From Burkholderia cepacia ATCC 25416 (GTDB lineage: Bacteria > Pseudomonadota > Gammaproteobacteria > Burkholderiales > Burkholderiaceae), in NCBI RefSeq assembly GCF_001411495.1, contig NZ_CP012982.1, forward strand, positions 558,001 through 622,000: a stretch of 64,000 nt of DNA, read 5' to 3'. A model generated the notes under the pieces. It was not told where the DNA came from, did not search any database, and saw only the letters and a list, made by a program, of their open reading frames with translations. The first letter of the stretch is position 1; each line of letters starts with the position of its first letter. Below are positions 16,793-25,332 of the stretch, piece after piece. A program made the translations under genes and the position numbers.

Positions 16793-17212
16793 ATGAACAT
16801 TCTGTACAAGACCAGCGCCACGAGCACGGGCGGCCGCGACGGCCGCGCGGTATCCGCCGACAACAAGCTGGAAGTGAAGCTGGCCGCGCCGCGCGAACTC
16901 GGCGGCACGGGCGCGGAAGGCACGAATCCGGAGCAACTGTTTGCCGCAGGTTACTCGGCCTGTTTCCTGAGCGCGATGAAATTCGTCGCCGGCCAGGACA
17001 AGAAGGCGCTGCCGGCGGACACGCAGGTCACGGCGGAAGTGGGCATCGGGCCGAACGACGCAGGCGGCTTCGGGCTCGACATCGAGCTGCGCGTGTCGCT
17101 GCCGGGGCTCGACAAGGCCGACGCGCAAGCGCTGGTCGAAAAGGCGCACCATGTGTGCCCGTATTCGAACGCGACGCGCAACAACGTACCGGTGCGCCTG
17201 ACGGTCATCTGA
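16793..17212 (+). CDS. ohr: Organic hydroperoxide resistance protein Ohr
   Basis: The 139-residue protein is a thiol peroxidase of the Ohr/OsmC family that reduces fatty-acid and other organic hydroperoxides, normally with lipoyl thiol as reductant. Both reaction Cys are present: Cys57 in GYSACFLSA and Cys122 in HHVCPYSNAT. AGGAG nine bases upstream fixes the ATG at 16793, and a longer frame from 16694 is rejected since it crosses the promoter. A strong perfect hairpin ends the unit. Confidence 0.96.
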   Translation: MNILYKTSATSTGGRDGRAVSADNKLEVKLAAPRELGGTGAEGTNPEQLFAAGYSACFLSAMKFVAGQDKKALPADTQVTAEVGIGPNDAGGFGLDIELRVSLPGLDKADAQALVEKAHHVCPYSNATRNNVPVRLTVI

Positions 17213-17235
17213 CGCGACGCAACGCCACGCATGCA

Positions 17236-17274
17236 AAAAGGGCGCGTGCGGCATGTAGCCGCACGCGCCCTTTT
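17236..17274. terminator. Strong bidirectional terminator
   Basis: AAAAGGGCGCGTGCGG and CCGCACGCGCCCTTTT form a perfect sixteen-pair stem with a seven-base loop. A-tract and T-tract on either side fit termination of both ohr and the facing DUF3563 gene. Confidence 0.93.
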
Positions 17275-17325
17275 CTGCTGCGTGACTCGCCGGAATGGCG
17301 GACCGGCCGGCCCGCCCTGCGCTGC

Positions 17326-17502
17326 TTAGCGCGCGCCGAACGAATACGGGCGGTTCATCGCCGATTCGCGATCGATCTTGCGCATGCGGAATTCGAGATC
17401 GTAGATATCGGTGGCTTCGGACAGGTACGCCTCGGCGCGCTCTTTACGGGCCGTTTCAGCGTTCTTGGTCAGCATCAGGAAGAGGTGGCTCAGCAGGTAC
17501 AT
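17326..17502 (-). CDS. DUF3563 family small protein
   Basis: This 58-residue protein begins MYLLSHLFLMLTKNAETARK and ends NRPYSFGAR. The middle is charged and helical (ERAEAYLSEATDIYDLEFRM). It matches the DUF3563 family common in Burkholderiales, whose function is unknown. A basic-acidic amphipathic helix suggests a regulatory or membrane-peripheral role, which is inference. The promoter contains a striking palindrome around the -10 box. It is convergent with ohr. Confidence 0.85.
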   Translation of the reverse strand: MYLLSHLFLMLTKNAETARKERAEAYLSEATDIYDLEFRMRKIDRESAMNRPYSFGAR

Positions 17503-17532
17503 GGTCGATCTCGCAATCCAAGGGTTCTTTGA

Positions 17533-17566
17533 CTAGGGTTTTCCCGGATTATAGGGAAAACCCTAG
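17533..17566 (-). promoter_or_regulatory. Perfect 13-bp inverted repeat enclosing a -10 box
   Basis: CTAGGGTTTTCCC and GGGAAAACCCTAG flank the eight bases GGATTATA. On the minus strand the centre reads TATAAT, correctly placed for transcription into DUF3563, with a transcript start about 35 bases before its ATG. No consensus -35 lies 17 bases upstream, so a regulator acting at the palindrome is likely. Confidence 0.75.
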
Positions 17567-17583
17567 TTCTTGGCCAGCGTCGA

Positions 17584-18693
17584 TCAGACGATGCGTCGTT
17601 CGGTCGCCACAGTGCGCCGCTGTGCCTCGAAAAAGGCCCAGATCATCGCGCTCGCATCGGGGCCGACCGCCGCATGAAACGGCACGGCTTCATCGCCGCC
17701 GGCCCATGCATGATCGAGCCCTTTCACATGACAGAGCCGCACGACAGGCTGGCCGTCGCGGCAGACATCGGTGATCTGCGCGCCCGCGTCGCGCGTCTCG
17801 ACCCGCTCGCCGCCGCGCAGTGCGCCGCGGCTGTCGGCAAGCCCGTTCAAGCGCATGAACTGAACCGTCAGCTGGTCGGCATTCTTCGGGGCGACCACGT
17901 GGTCGCCGTCGCCCTGGACGATCAGCGCGGGCATGCCCGGATACGCGGCGGCATCGACCAGCGCATCGACGGCTGCAGCCGGGTTTTGCCGCACGCCGCG
18001 CCGCATCACATCCATCGCGGTAATGCCGGAATTCGCCTCGCCGAGCGCGGGGCCCGAGTGCAGCGCCACCGCCGCGAAGCGGTCGGGATGATGCAGTGCA
18101 AGAAGCGACGCAAGGCCCGCGCCGGCCGACAGTCCCGCGACATAAACACGCGATGCGTCGAAACCGTGTTCGTCGACGAGCGCGTCGACGAGCGACGCCA
18201 CCGCGTTCGCCTCGCCGCGGCCCGCGCGGTCGGTATCTTCATACCAGTGCCAGCAGCCATGTGCATGGGCGCGCAGCGACTGCTCCGGATACAGCACCGC
18301 GAAACCATGCTTGTCGGCCAGCAGGTTCATCCGCGTGCCTTGCGCGAATTCGTCGACGGACTGCTGGCAGCCGTGCAGCATCACGACGAGCGGCATCGCA
18401 CCGCGCCGGCGGCCGGGCGGCACGTAGAGCCCGTAAGCGAGATGCTGGACGAGGCGCCCGAGCGCGGGTGCCATCGGATGTTCGCCACGCGTCCATTCGC
18501 CTGCCGCCCATGCGGCCGCGCGCGGGCGCACGCGCGATTCGCGCGGCGGGGACAGATCCGATACGGCGGGAGACGCCGCTGCCTCGAGTGCGTCGCGTGT
18601 GATGCGCTGCGCATCGCGCGCCGCGCGTTTGGCGGCCGGAGACAGCATGCGTTTCATGCCGCCCAGCCACACCTTGGTCAGACTTTTGGTCAT
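17584..18693 (-). CDS. PHB depolymerase family esterase
   Basis: The 369-residue alpha/beta-hydrolase has the oxyanion region LVVMLHGCQQ (about 105-114) and the nucleophile elbow GLSAGAG. A late GLDHAWAGG supplies the His. The family (esterase_phb) hydrolyses poly- or oligo-3-hydroxybutyrate and related esters. There is no signal peptide; the basic N-terminal 40 residues are not conserved-looking. The protein is therefore likely intracellular. The start has no strong ribosome site and an ATG 12 codons later (18657) is possible. Confidence 0.85.
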   Translation of the reverse strand: MTKSLTKVWLGGMKRMLSPAAKRAARDAQRITRDALEAAASPAVSDLSPPRESRVRPRAAAWAAGEWTRGEHPMAPALGRLVQHLAYGLYVPPGRRRGAMPLVVMLHGCQQSVDEFAQGTRMNLLADKHGFAVLYPEQSLRAHAHGCWHWYEDTDRAGRGEANAVASLVDALVDEHGFDASRVYVAGLSAGAGLASLLALHHPDRFAAVALHSGPALGEANSGITAMDVMRRGVRQNPAAAVDALVDAAAYPGMPALIVQGDGDHVVAPKNADQLTVQFMRLNGLADSRGALRGGERVETRDAGAQITDVCRDGQPVVRLCHVKGLDHAWAGGDEAVPFHAAVGPDASAMIWAFFEAQRRTVATERRIV

Positions 18694-18941
18694 CGATCGG
18701 GCTCGCAGTCAGGAAAAATAGGGGCACCACAGCGGATGCAGCGTTCGACTTTGTGCAATGCACCATAACATTGTTTCCGGGATTTTTCCTGCACGCGGAT
18801 ATTTCCCGGCCGCGCAAAAAACGGGGCTCGGGCGCACGCGGCGCTATACTGGGGCTTCGCCGCTTGTATCCGTTGTAGTCGTTCTTTCCGGCTCGCGCGT
18901 TGATTTAAGCATCTTCCCCGCCTTCGTTTGTCCCCTTCCCG

Positions 18942-19640
18942 ATGTTCGACCTGTCGTCTCACCTGTGGATCATGATCACCGCGTTCGGCGGCGCCGGCCT
19001 GACCTTGCCGCTCGCGATCACGATCGCCGTCTGGCTCGCGCTCGGCTACTCGTGGCAGCGCGCGGCCGCATGGCTCGGCGTGCTCGCGGCCGCGATCGGC
19101 GTGGTCGCGCTGACGAAGATCGCGTTCCTCGGCTGGGGCATCGGCATCCGCAAGTGGGATTTCACCGGGTTCAGCGGCCATGCGATGCTGTCGACGTCGG
19201 TTTATCCGGTCGCGATTTTCCTGGCGCTGATCCGCACACGCACGCCGGTGCGGCTCGCCGGCATCGCGCTCGGGCTCGCCGCCGGCGTCGCGGTCGGCGT
19301 GTCGCGCGTCGCGCTCGACGCGCATTCGCCGTCCGAATCGATCACCGGCTGTATCGTCGGCGCGATCGCCGCACTCGCGTTCATCGCGGGTTCGTGGCGC
19401 GCGGTGCCGCACCGCTGGTCGGTGCCCGCGGTCGTCGCGAGCCTCGCGCTCGTCACCGTGGCGCTGCACGACATCACGGTGCCGTCGCATCGCTGGGTCA
19501 CCAAGGTGGCGCTGCAGCTGTCGGGCCACGAGCGCCCGTTCGTCCGCGCGCGCTGGAAGGCCAACCCGAACTACCGCCCCGCATCGCAGCCGTCGTCGCT
19601 GCAGCGCACCCAGTCGTCGTCGCAGACGCTCCGTACGTGA
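18942..19640 (+). CDS. PAP2-superfamily phosphatase
   Basis: The 232-residue membrane protein has about five transmembrane helices. PAP2 motifs are partly visible: FSGHAMLST (about 77-85, the SGH motif) and GVSRVALDAHSPSE (about 120-133, the SRxxxxxHxxxD-like motif with Ser-Pro-Ser-Glu after His). The family dephosphorylates lipid phosphates such as undecaprenyl pyrophosphate or phosphatidic acid at the outer face of the inner membrane. The acid at the last motif position is displaced relative to the usual HxxSD, so activity is likely but not certain. Confidence 0.8.
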   Translation: MFDLSSHLWIMITAFGGAGLTLPLAITIAVWLALGYSWQRAAAWLGVLAAAIGVVALTKIAFLGWGIGIRKWDFTGFSGHAMLSTSVYPVAIFLALIRTRTPVRLAGIALGLAAGVAVGVSRVALDAHSPSESITGCIVGAIAALAFIAGSWRAVPHRWSVPAVVASLALVTVALHDITVPSHRWVTKVALQLSGHERPFVRARWKANPNYRPASQPSSLQRTQSSSQTLRT

Positions 19641-19713
19641 CGGGCCACCCGGCCGGCCCTCCTTTTCAGGTCTGACCATTCCATGCGCGCCGTCGCATGT
19701 GCGGTATGTCGAG

Positions 19714-19737
19714 CGTTATAACCCGCCCTATATTACG
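19714..19737 (+). promoter_or_regulatory. ModE-box-like operator upstream of modA
   Basis: CGTTATA at 19714-19720 and TATATTACG at 19729-19737 resemble the CGTTATA...TATAACG arrangement of ModE sites. It lies about 35 bases before the modA ATG. A modE gene is present downstream, which supports control by molybdate. Confidence 0.55.
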
Positions 19738-19770
19738 ATTACGGTTTCCACCCATTCGAACGAACTCGCC

Positions 19771-20568
19771 ATGCGCTCAACCGTCCGTCCGCTTCGCCGC
19801 ACCCTACTTCGCCTGCTGCCGATCGCCACGCTGGCCGCCGGAGTCGCGTTCAGCGCGCCCGCTTCCGCCGCCGATGAACTCGTCGTGTCGGCCGCCGCCA
19901 GCCTGACGAACGCGTTCAAGGCCGTCGGCGATGCGTACGAGAAGCAGCATCCGGATACCAAGGTGCTGTTCAACTTCGGCGCGTCGGACGTGCTGATGCA
20001 GCAGATCGCCAAGGGCGCGCCGGCCGACGTGTTCGCGTCGGCCGACCAGAAGGCGATGGATCGTGCGGCCGACGAAAAGGTGATCGTGCCCGGCACGCGT
20101 CGCGATTTCGCGGCGAACTCACTCGTGCTGATCGTGCCGGCGGACAGCCACGCGGCCGCGCCGACGTCGCTGAACGACCTGACCACCCCCGGCGTGAAGC
20201 GCATCGCGTACGGCGACCCGGCGTCGGTGCCGGTCGGCCGCTACACCGAAGGCGCGCTGCGCGCGGCCGGTGTGTGGGACGCCGTCAGCGCGAAGGGCGT
20301 ACTGGCAGCCAACGTGCGCCAGAGCCTCGATTACGTCGCACGCGGCGAAGTCGACGCAGGCTTCGTGTTCGGCACCGACGCGGCAATCATGCCGGGCCGC
20401 GTGAAGGTCGCACTGACGGTGCCGACCAAAACCGCCATCACCTACCCGATCGCCGTGGTCAAGGACAGCCGCCACGCCACGCAGGCGCAGTCGTTCATCG
20501 ACTTCGTCGCGTCGCCGCAAGGCCAGGCCGTGCTGTCGACGTTCGGCTTCAAGCCCGCGGGCAAGTGA
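19771..20568 (+). CDS. modA: Molybdate ABC transporter substrate-binding protein
   Basis: The 265-residue periplasmic protein has a signal peptide (about 1-35, ending ASA|ADE). The mature start DELVVSAAASLTNAFKAVG and later FNFGASDVLMQQIAKGAPADVFAS are typical of ModA, with the two Ser that bind the oxyanion. It captures molybdate and delivers it to ModB. The ATG at 19771 places the signal peptide correctly; an earlier in-frame start at 19699 would lie upstream of the ModE-like box. First gene of modABC. Confidence 0.95.
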   Translation: MRSTVRPLRRTLLRLLPIATLAAGVAFSAPASAADELVVSAAASLTNAFKAVGDAYEKQHPDTKVLFNFGASDVLMQQIAKGAPADVFASADQKAMDRAADEKVIVPGTRRDFAANSLVLIVPADSHAAAPTSLNDLTTPGVKRIAYGDPASVPVGRYTEGALRAAGVWDAVSAKGVLAANVRQSLDYVARGEVDAGFVFGTDAAIMPGRVKVALTVPTKTAITYPIAVVKDSRHATQAQSFIDFVASPQGQAVLSTFGFKPAGK

Positions 20569-20578
20569 GCGTAACGCG

Positions 20579-21256
20579 ATGCAAGACGCCTGGGTCCCGC
20601 TGCTGCTGTCACTGAAGGTTGCCGGCTGGGCGACCGCGCTCGACATCGTGCTCGGCGTCGCGGCCGCGTTCATGCTCGCGCGCTGGCGCTCGCCGCTGCG
20701 CGACGTCGTCGATTCCGTGCTGACGCTGCCGCTCGTGCTGCCGCCGACGGTGCTCGGGTATTACCTGCTCGTGCTGCTCGGCCGGCGCGGCGTGTTCGGC
20801 GCGTGGCTCGACAGGCTCGGCATCGAGCTCGTCTTCACGTGGCAAGGCGCGGTGATCGCGTCGATGGTCGTCGCGTTTCCGTTGATCCTGAAATCGGCGC
20901 GGGCGGCGTTCGAAGGCGTCGATCCGCATCTCGAACGCGCCGCGCGCACGCTCGGGCTCGGCGAAGCGGCGGTGTTCTTCCGCGTGACGCTGCCGCTCGC
21001 CACGCGCGGCATTCTCGCGGGCGCGCTGCTCGCGTTCGCACGCGCGCTCGGCGAGTTCGGCGCGACGCTGATGATCGCGGGCAACCTGCCCGGCCGCACG
21101 CAGACGCTGTCGGTCGCGATCTACGCGGCTGTGCAGGCCGGCGACGACAACACGGCCAACTTCCTCGTGCTGGTGACGTCGATCACCTGCGTGCTCGTAC
21201 TGCTCGCGACCGGCTGGCTCGTGCCGTCGCGTGCCCGGCGGAGCCAGCTGACATGA
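20579..21256 (+). CDS. modB: Molybdate ABC transporter permease
   Basis: The 225-residue inner-membrane protein has five to six transmembrane helices and the ABC permease EAA loop at about 120-135 (ERAARTLGLGEAAVFFRVTLP), which contacts the ATPase. It follows modA by ten bases. Motifs such as LPLVLPPTVLGYYLL near residue 50 are characteristic of ModB. Confidence 0.95.
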   Translation: MQDAWVPLLLSLKVAGWATALDIVLGVAAAFMLARWRSPLRDVVDSVLTLPLVLPPTVLGYYLLVLLGRRGVFGAWLDRLGIELVFTWQGAVIASMVVAFPLILKSARAAFEGVDPHLERAARTLGLGEAAVFFRVTLPLATRGILAGALLAFARALGEFGATLMIAGNLPGRTQTLSVAIYAAVQAGDDNTANFLVLVTSITCVLVLLATGWLVPSRARRSQLT

Positions 21257-21311
21257 CGCGCCTGCCTCGCCCATCGTCGCGCGTGGCCGGCCAGCTTCCG
21301 CGGAGGCCCGC

Positions 21312-22013
21312 ATGAGCCTCGTCGTCGACATCCGCAAGACCTACGCGAATGCCGAGCGCCGCTTCACGCTCGACATGTCGTTCACCGCGACGATGCAGCG
21401 CGTCGTGCTGTTCGGGCCGTCCGGCGCGGGCAAGAGCATGACGCTGCAGGCGATCGCCGGCCTGTTGTCGCCCGACGAAGGCACGATCGTGCTGAACGGC
21501 GAACCGCTGTTCGACGCCGCGCGCCGCATCGACGTGCCGACCCGCGAACGCCGCGTCGCATACCTGTTCCAGGACTACGCGCTGTTTCCGCATCTGAACG
21601 TGCGTCAGAACATCGCGTTCGGGCTCACGCCGGGGCTGCGCAACCCGCGCGCGAAAGCAGTGCCGCCGGAAGTCGCGTACTGGCTCCAAGCGTTCGATCT
21701 CGAAGCGCTCGCGGGGCAGTATCCGTCTCAGCTGTCCGGCGGGCAGAAACAGCGCGTCGCCCTCGCGCGCGCACTGGTCGCACAGCCGCGAATCCTGCTG
21801 CTCGACGAACCGTTCGCTGCACTGGACGGCGCAATGCGCCAGCGCATGCGTCACGAGCTCGCCGAGCTGCAGGCGCGGCTCGACATCCCGATGGTGCTGA
21901 TCTCGCACGATCCCGACGACGTCGCCGCGTTCGGCGACCAGGTCGTGCAGTTGAGCGAAGGACGCGTGCAGGCGGCGACGCCGCACGCCGAGTGGCCGAC
22001 GCGCGTCGCTTGA
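21312..22013 (+). CDS. modC: Molybdate ABC transporter ATPase, short form without TOBE domain
   Basis: The 233-residue ATPase has Walker A GPSGAGKS (about 36-43), Q-loop LFQDYALFPHL, signature LSGGQKQRVALARAL, Walker B ILLLDEPFAALD and switch His in LISHDPDD. E. coli ModC has about 352 residues with a C-terminal molybdate-binding TOBE domain; here the protein stops right after the nucleotide-binding domain. Regulation by bound molybdate at ModC is therefore absent. It closes the modABC operon. Confidence 0.92.
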   Translation: MSLVVDIRKTYANAERRFTLDMSFTATMQRVVLFGPSGAGKSMTLQAIAGLLSPDEGTIVLNGEPLFDAARRIDVPTRERRVAYLFQDYALFPHLNVRQNIAFGLTPGLRNPRAKAVPPEVAYWLQAFDLEALAGQYPSQLSGGQKQRVALARALVAQPRILLLDEPFAALDGAMRQRMRHELAELQARLDIPMVLISHDPDDVAAFGDQVVQLSEGRVQAATPHAEWPTRVA

Positions 22014-22095
22014 GCGCGCGTCGCCGTGGTCGTCGTGGCAAGCACGTTGGAGCCTGAGAGAAGCCGCCAGCAGCGGCACAAGCGGAAAGCGGAAA

Positions 22096-22137
22096 CGAAG
22101 CCGGCGCCGTACCGATACAGCGGCGACGCCGGCTTCG
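22096..22137. terminator. Hairpin between modC and modE
   Basis: CGAAGCCGGCG and CGCCGGCTTCG form a perfect eleven-pair stem around a 20-base loop, about 85 bases past modC and 45 before the modE stop. It can serve both converging units. Confidence 0.65.
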
Positions 22138-22182
22138 CTCCGTCCGTCACACGGCAGCCGAAGCGCGCCGGTACGCCGCCGC

Positions 22183-23019
22183 TCAGCCCGTCACCGCAAG
22201 AATCACGCTCGACGCCTTGAACAGCGCGATCGCGCGCCGGCCGGCGCCGAGCTGCAGCGCATCGACGCTGTCGTTGGTCACGACGGCCGTCAGCGTCCCG
22301 CCGCCGTCGAGCGCCAGTGTCACCTCGCTGTTCACCGCGCCCGCTGCGACCGTTTCCACGTGGCCGCGCAGTTGGTTCCGCGCGGACACCTTCAACGCAT
22401 GCTCGCCATCGTCGGCCGCGAGCACGACCCAGGACGCCTTCACGAGCGCGCAAGCATCCGCGCCAACCTGCAGGCCGAGCGCATCGGCGCTCTCGTGCGT
22501 CAGCACGGCAACGACCGGCTGTCCGCCGGGCAGCGTGAGCGTGACCTCGTCGTTGACGGTGCCGCGCACGATCGCCGCGACCTTGCCGAACAACTGGTTG
22601 CGCGCGCTGGTCTTCATCCCGATCCGGCCGATCAGCGCCCAGTCGACGTCGAACCCGGCCACGGCCGCGCTCGCGGCCTCGATGAACCGGCGATGCTCGC
22701 GCTCGATCGTGCGGAACGCGGCGATCAGCGATGTCGCGCGCGGCGTCAGCGTCGTGCCGCCGCCGCCCTTGCCGCCCGTCGAACGCGCGACGAGCGGTTC
22801 GCCCGCGAGATTGTTCATCGTGTCGACGGCATCCCACGCGGCCTTGTAGCTGAGGCCGACGGCCTTCGCCGCGCGCGTGATCGACCCGGTGTCGCCGATC
22901 GCCACGAGCAGCGCGATGCGCGTGGCGCCGCCGAGCGTCTGCTCGCCGGCGCGCAGCCACAGCTCGCCGCCCAGTTCGAGCGGTTCGGCGGACGGGGAAG
23001 AATGCGGTGCGTCGGTCAT
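22183..23019 (-). CDS. modE: ModE, molybdate-responsive LysR-type regulator
   Basis: The 278-residue protein has an N-terminal winged-helix domain (about 30-110; GDTGSITRAAKAVGLSYKAAWDAVDTMNN). Two tandem Mop/TOBE domains follow (about 140-205 and 210-275), each with the pattern SARNQL(F/R)G...VNDEVTL. ModE with molybdate bound represses modABC and may activate molybdoenzyme genes. It faces modABC, with a ModE-like box ahead of modA. Confidence 0.94.
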   Translation of the reverse strand: MTDAPHSSPSAEPLELGGELWLRAGEQTLGGATRIALLVAIGDTGSITRAAKAVGLSYKAAWDAVDTMNNLAGEPLVARSTGGKGGGGTTLTPRATSLIAAFRTIEREHRRFIEAASAAVAGFDVDWALIGRIGMKTSARNQLFGKVAAIVRGTVNDEVTLTLPGGQPVVAVLTHESADALGLQVGADACALVKASWVVLAADDGEHALKVSARNQLRGHVETVAAGAVNSEVTLALDGGGTLTAVVTNDSVDALQLGAGRRAIALFKASSVILAVTG

Positions 23020-23095
23020 CGGGATACGTGCGGGAATTGGACCGGAGCCGGAATCGGGCCGGAATCAGCGGGCCATTATAGTCGGCGCGTGCCGC

Positions 23096-24703
23096 TCAAC
23101 CCGGCTTGCCGTCGAGCTTCGGCGGCCGCAGGCTGGCAAGCAGCGTCTCGGCGTCGCGCGCCGCGCGCTGCTCGAGCGCCGCGCCGTAGCCGCGCACGAA
23201 ACCGAGCTGGTACGGCGGCGCCGCCAGTTTCTCGAGATGATGCAGCGCGACTATCGTGTCGTTGGCTTCGCCGAGCACGCTCTGCACGCGCGCGAGCGTC
23301 TTGACCGTCTCGGTGCGCGTGCGGCGCGACGCCAGCGACGCGAAGAATTCGAGCGCATAGCGCAGCCGCTTCGCATCGATCCGCACCTGGTGGCGCGCAG
23401 CCGTGTCGAGCGACGTGAGCGACGGCGACGCGTACAGATGGCCGAACAGCCGCCGCACGCGCTTCGTCGCGTGGCGCCGCAGCGAGGGTGCGTCGCCGTC
23501 TTCGGCGTGCGGCAGCGCAAGCGAGCCCAGCCATTCGAGCCAGCCGAGCGTCAGCCGCGCGTAGCGGGCCGAATGCAGCGCCTGCCGCAGCTCGCCCCGT
23601 GCCGCGACGCACTGCGCGCGCGCGGCGTCGAGCGTGCCGTTCCATTCGCCGTCGCCGCCGTCGGCTGCGATCAGCGCGGGCAGGCTCTCGGTCGCGAACA
23701 CGTCCCAGTCGCGCACCGTGCCGAGCAACGCGGCAAGCCAGTGCATGTCCGCGCCGAGCGTGTCCCGCCACTGGCGGTCGGCAAAGCGCGGGAAGAAGCG
23801 CATCAGCGTACGCAGGCGGCGCAGCGCGACCCGCATCTGGTGCACGAATTCGGGATCGTCGTACTCGAGCACGCCGCCCTCGTTGCCGAGCCATTGCGCG
23901 GTGATGTCGCCGGACAACGCGAACAGCGCGGCGCGCTGCGTGCGCACGCCGATCAGGTCGACGGGCTGCGCCTTGACGGGCCCGCTGGCGGCCGGCTCGT
24001 CCGCACATGCGCGATCGATCACGCTCGTCAGCTGGACGAATGCGGGCCACGCGCCGCTCAGTTCGCGCGCCGCGGCAAACAACGCGTGCAGCGCGGCCGT
24101 GCGCGCGGCCCGGGTTTCCCAGTCCGGCGCGGCAAGACGCAGTTCGACATAGCGGCGCGGCGGCTCGCCGCCGCGATGCAACGTGACGTCGTCGAGCGTC
24201 ATCTCGACCACGACGCCGCTGTCGTCGGCCCACCGCCCGCGCCGCCGCTCGCTGACGAGGCGCAGTGCCGACGATTCCGGCTGCATGCCGGCCTCTGCGC
24301 GCCCGGTCGTATCCGGCGCGACGCCGTCGACTTCGCCTGCCGCCTTGGGTACGGGCAACGGCATCGCGACGACGATGCCCGCATGCTCCGCGTCGAACAG
24401 TTCGCGCGTCGTGACCCCCGGCGCAAACACCTTCGTGCGCGACGCGACGACCTGCCTTCCATGCGCGTTCGACTCGACCCACGTCCACCAGCTTGTGCCG
24501 GGGCTCGGCTCGGCCTCCTCGATCTGGCACGGCTCGATCGTCACGCGCTCATGGCCGCGGCGCATCCGGACCTGCGGGCAGATCCGCCACGCGCGCACGA
24601 GTTCGGCACCGAAATCACGCTGCGTGCCGCGGGCGCGACCCGCAGCCTTGGCCGGCCACCCTTCCAGCGACAGCGACAACACGATTTCCAGCACACGCGA
24701 CAT
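23096..24703 (-). CDS. CHAD domain protein with degenerate CYTH-like N-terminus
   Basis: The 535-residue protein has a C-terminal CHAD domain (about 245-520) with the conserved His/Arg helices FVHQMRVALRRLRTLMRFF and HQVRIDAKRLRYALEFF. CHAD domains bind polyphosphate. The N-terminal half is placed as CYTH domains are, but begins EIVLSLSL where active triphosphatases have ExExK, so triphosphatase activity is unlikely. GGAG precedes the ATG at 24703. A role in polyphosphate or storage granules is inference from the family. Confidence 0.8.
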   Translation of the reverse strand: MSRVLEIVLSLSLEGWPAKAAGRARGTQRDFGAELVRAWRICPQVRMRRGHERVTIEPCQIEEAEPSPGTSWWTWVESNAHGRQVVASRTKVFAPGVTTRELFDAEHAGIVVAMPLPVPKAAGEVDGVAPDTTGRAEAGMQPESSALRLVSERRRGRWADDSGVVVEMTLDDVTLHRGGEPPRRYVELRLAAPDWETRAARTAALHALFAAARELSGAWPAFVQLTSVIDRACADEPAASGPVKAQPVDLIGVRTQRAALFALSGDITAQWLGNEGGVLEYDDPEFVHQMRVALRRLRTLMRFFPRFADRQWRDTLGADMHWLAALLGTVRDWDVFATESLPALIAADGGDGEWNGTLDAARAQCVAARGELRQALHSARYARLTLGWLEWLGSLALPHAEDGDAPSLRRHATKRVRRLFGHLYASPSLTSLDTAARHQVRIDAKRLRYALEFFASLASRRTRTETVKTLARVQSVLGEANDTIVALHHLEKLAAPPYQLGFVRGYGAALEQRAARDAETLLASLRPPKLDGKPG

Positions 24704-24833
24704 GGAGGCTCCTGCACATGAAGAAGCGCCGGCGGGTCTTCCGATCGCGCCGGCGTCGTCCGTGAAGCTGCTTCCATAGTACACGCCGCAAAATCGGGCA
24801 GGCAACGATCTGGCCCTGTCGCCCTGTCACAGG

Positions 24834-25217
24834 TCAAACGGCGTACTGCGCGAGGCCGTTGCCGAACGACCAGTTCTCCTTCAGCACCTCGACGAGACTG
24901 ATGAAGACGTCCTGCTGCCGCACGCCGGGTTGCTGCGCGAGGTTGTCCGCGATCGCCCGGTACAGCGCGCGCTTCTGCTCGAGCGTGCGCGTGTTGTTCG
25001 CGGTGATCTGGATCATCACGAGATCGTCGCTGCGTTCGATGTCGAGGTAGTGGCGGCCGTACACGAAGTTCTCGGCCGCATGCTCGGTGACGACCATGAA
25101 GATGTCGTCCTCGGGCACGTTGAACGCGTGCATCAGCGCGCGATGCACGCCATCGACGAGCGCCGCGCGGTACGCGGCCGGTTTGCCTTCGCGGACTGCG
25201 ATACGGGTGAATGGCAT
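24834..25217 (-). CDS. Tautomerase family protein
   Basis: The 127-residue protein starts MPFTRIAVREG, leaving the catalytic N-terminal Pro after Met removal. The body (YLDIERSDDLVMIQITANN, LAQQPGVRQQDVFISLVEV) fits the second tautomerase subfamily. AGGAG before 25217 fixes this start and rejects a longer frame from 25262. Its substrate is unknown. The divergent LysR gene 115 bases away probably controls it. Confidence 0.87.
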   Translation of the reverse strand: MPFTRIAVREGKPAAYRAALVDGVHRALMHAFNVPEDDIFMVVTEHAAENFVYGRHYLDIERSDDLVMIQITANNTRTLEQKRALYRAIADNLAQQPGVRQQDVFISLVEVLKENWSFGNGLAQYAV

Positions 25218-25303
25218 GGTCCTGCTCCTGTCGGTGAAGTTGACGTTGACGAACGGAAACACAGCGTCAGGTTAGGCGCGCCGAACTATAATGAACAGTC
25301 ATT

Positions 25304-25318
25304 GATGAATATTTCATC
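25304..25318. promoter_or_regulatory. Inverted repeat in the tautomerase-LysR divergent promoter
   Basis: GATGAA-TAT-TTCATC lies 14 bases before the lysR-type start. Its length and position resemble the T-N11-A boxes bound by LysR regulators. A TATAAT is nearby at 25287-25292. Confidence 0.55.
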
Positions 25319-25332
25319 CATTTACATCGAAA

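Noticed and set aside
18718..18730. ATAGGGGCACC, identical to the sequence at the IS110 right end (9583-9593)
   Set aside because: It could be a second target site, but there is no element nearby and the 11-base match alone may be chance.
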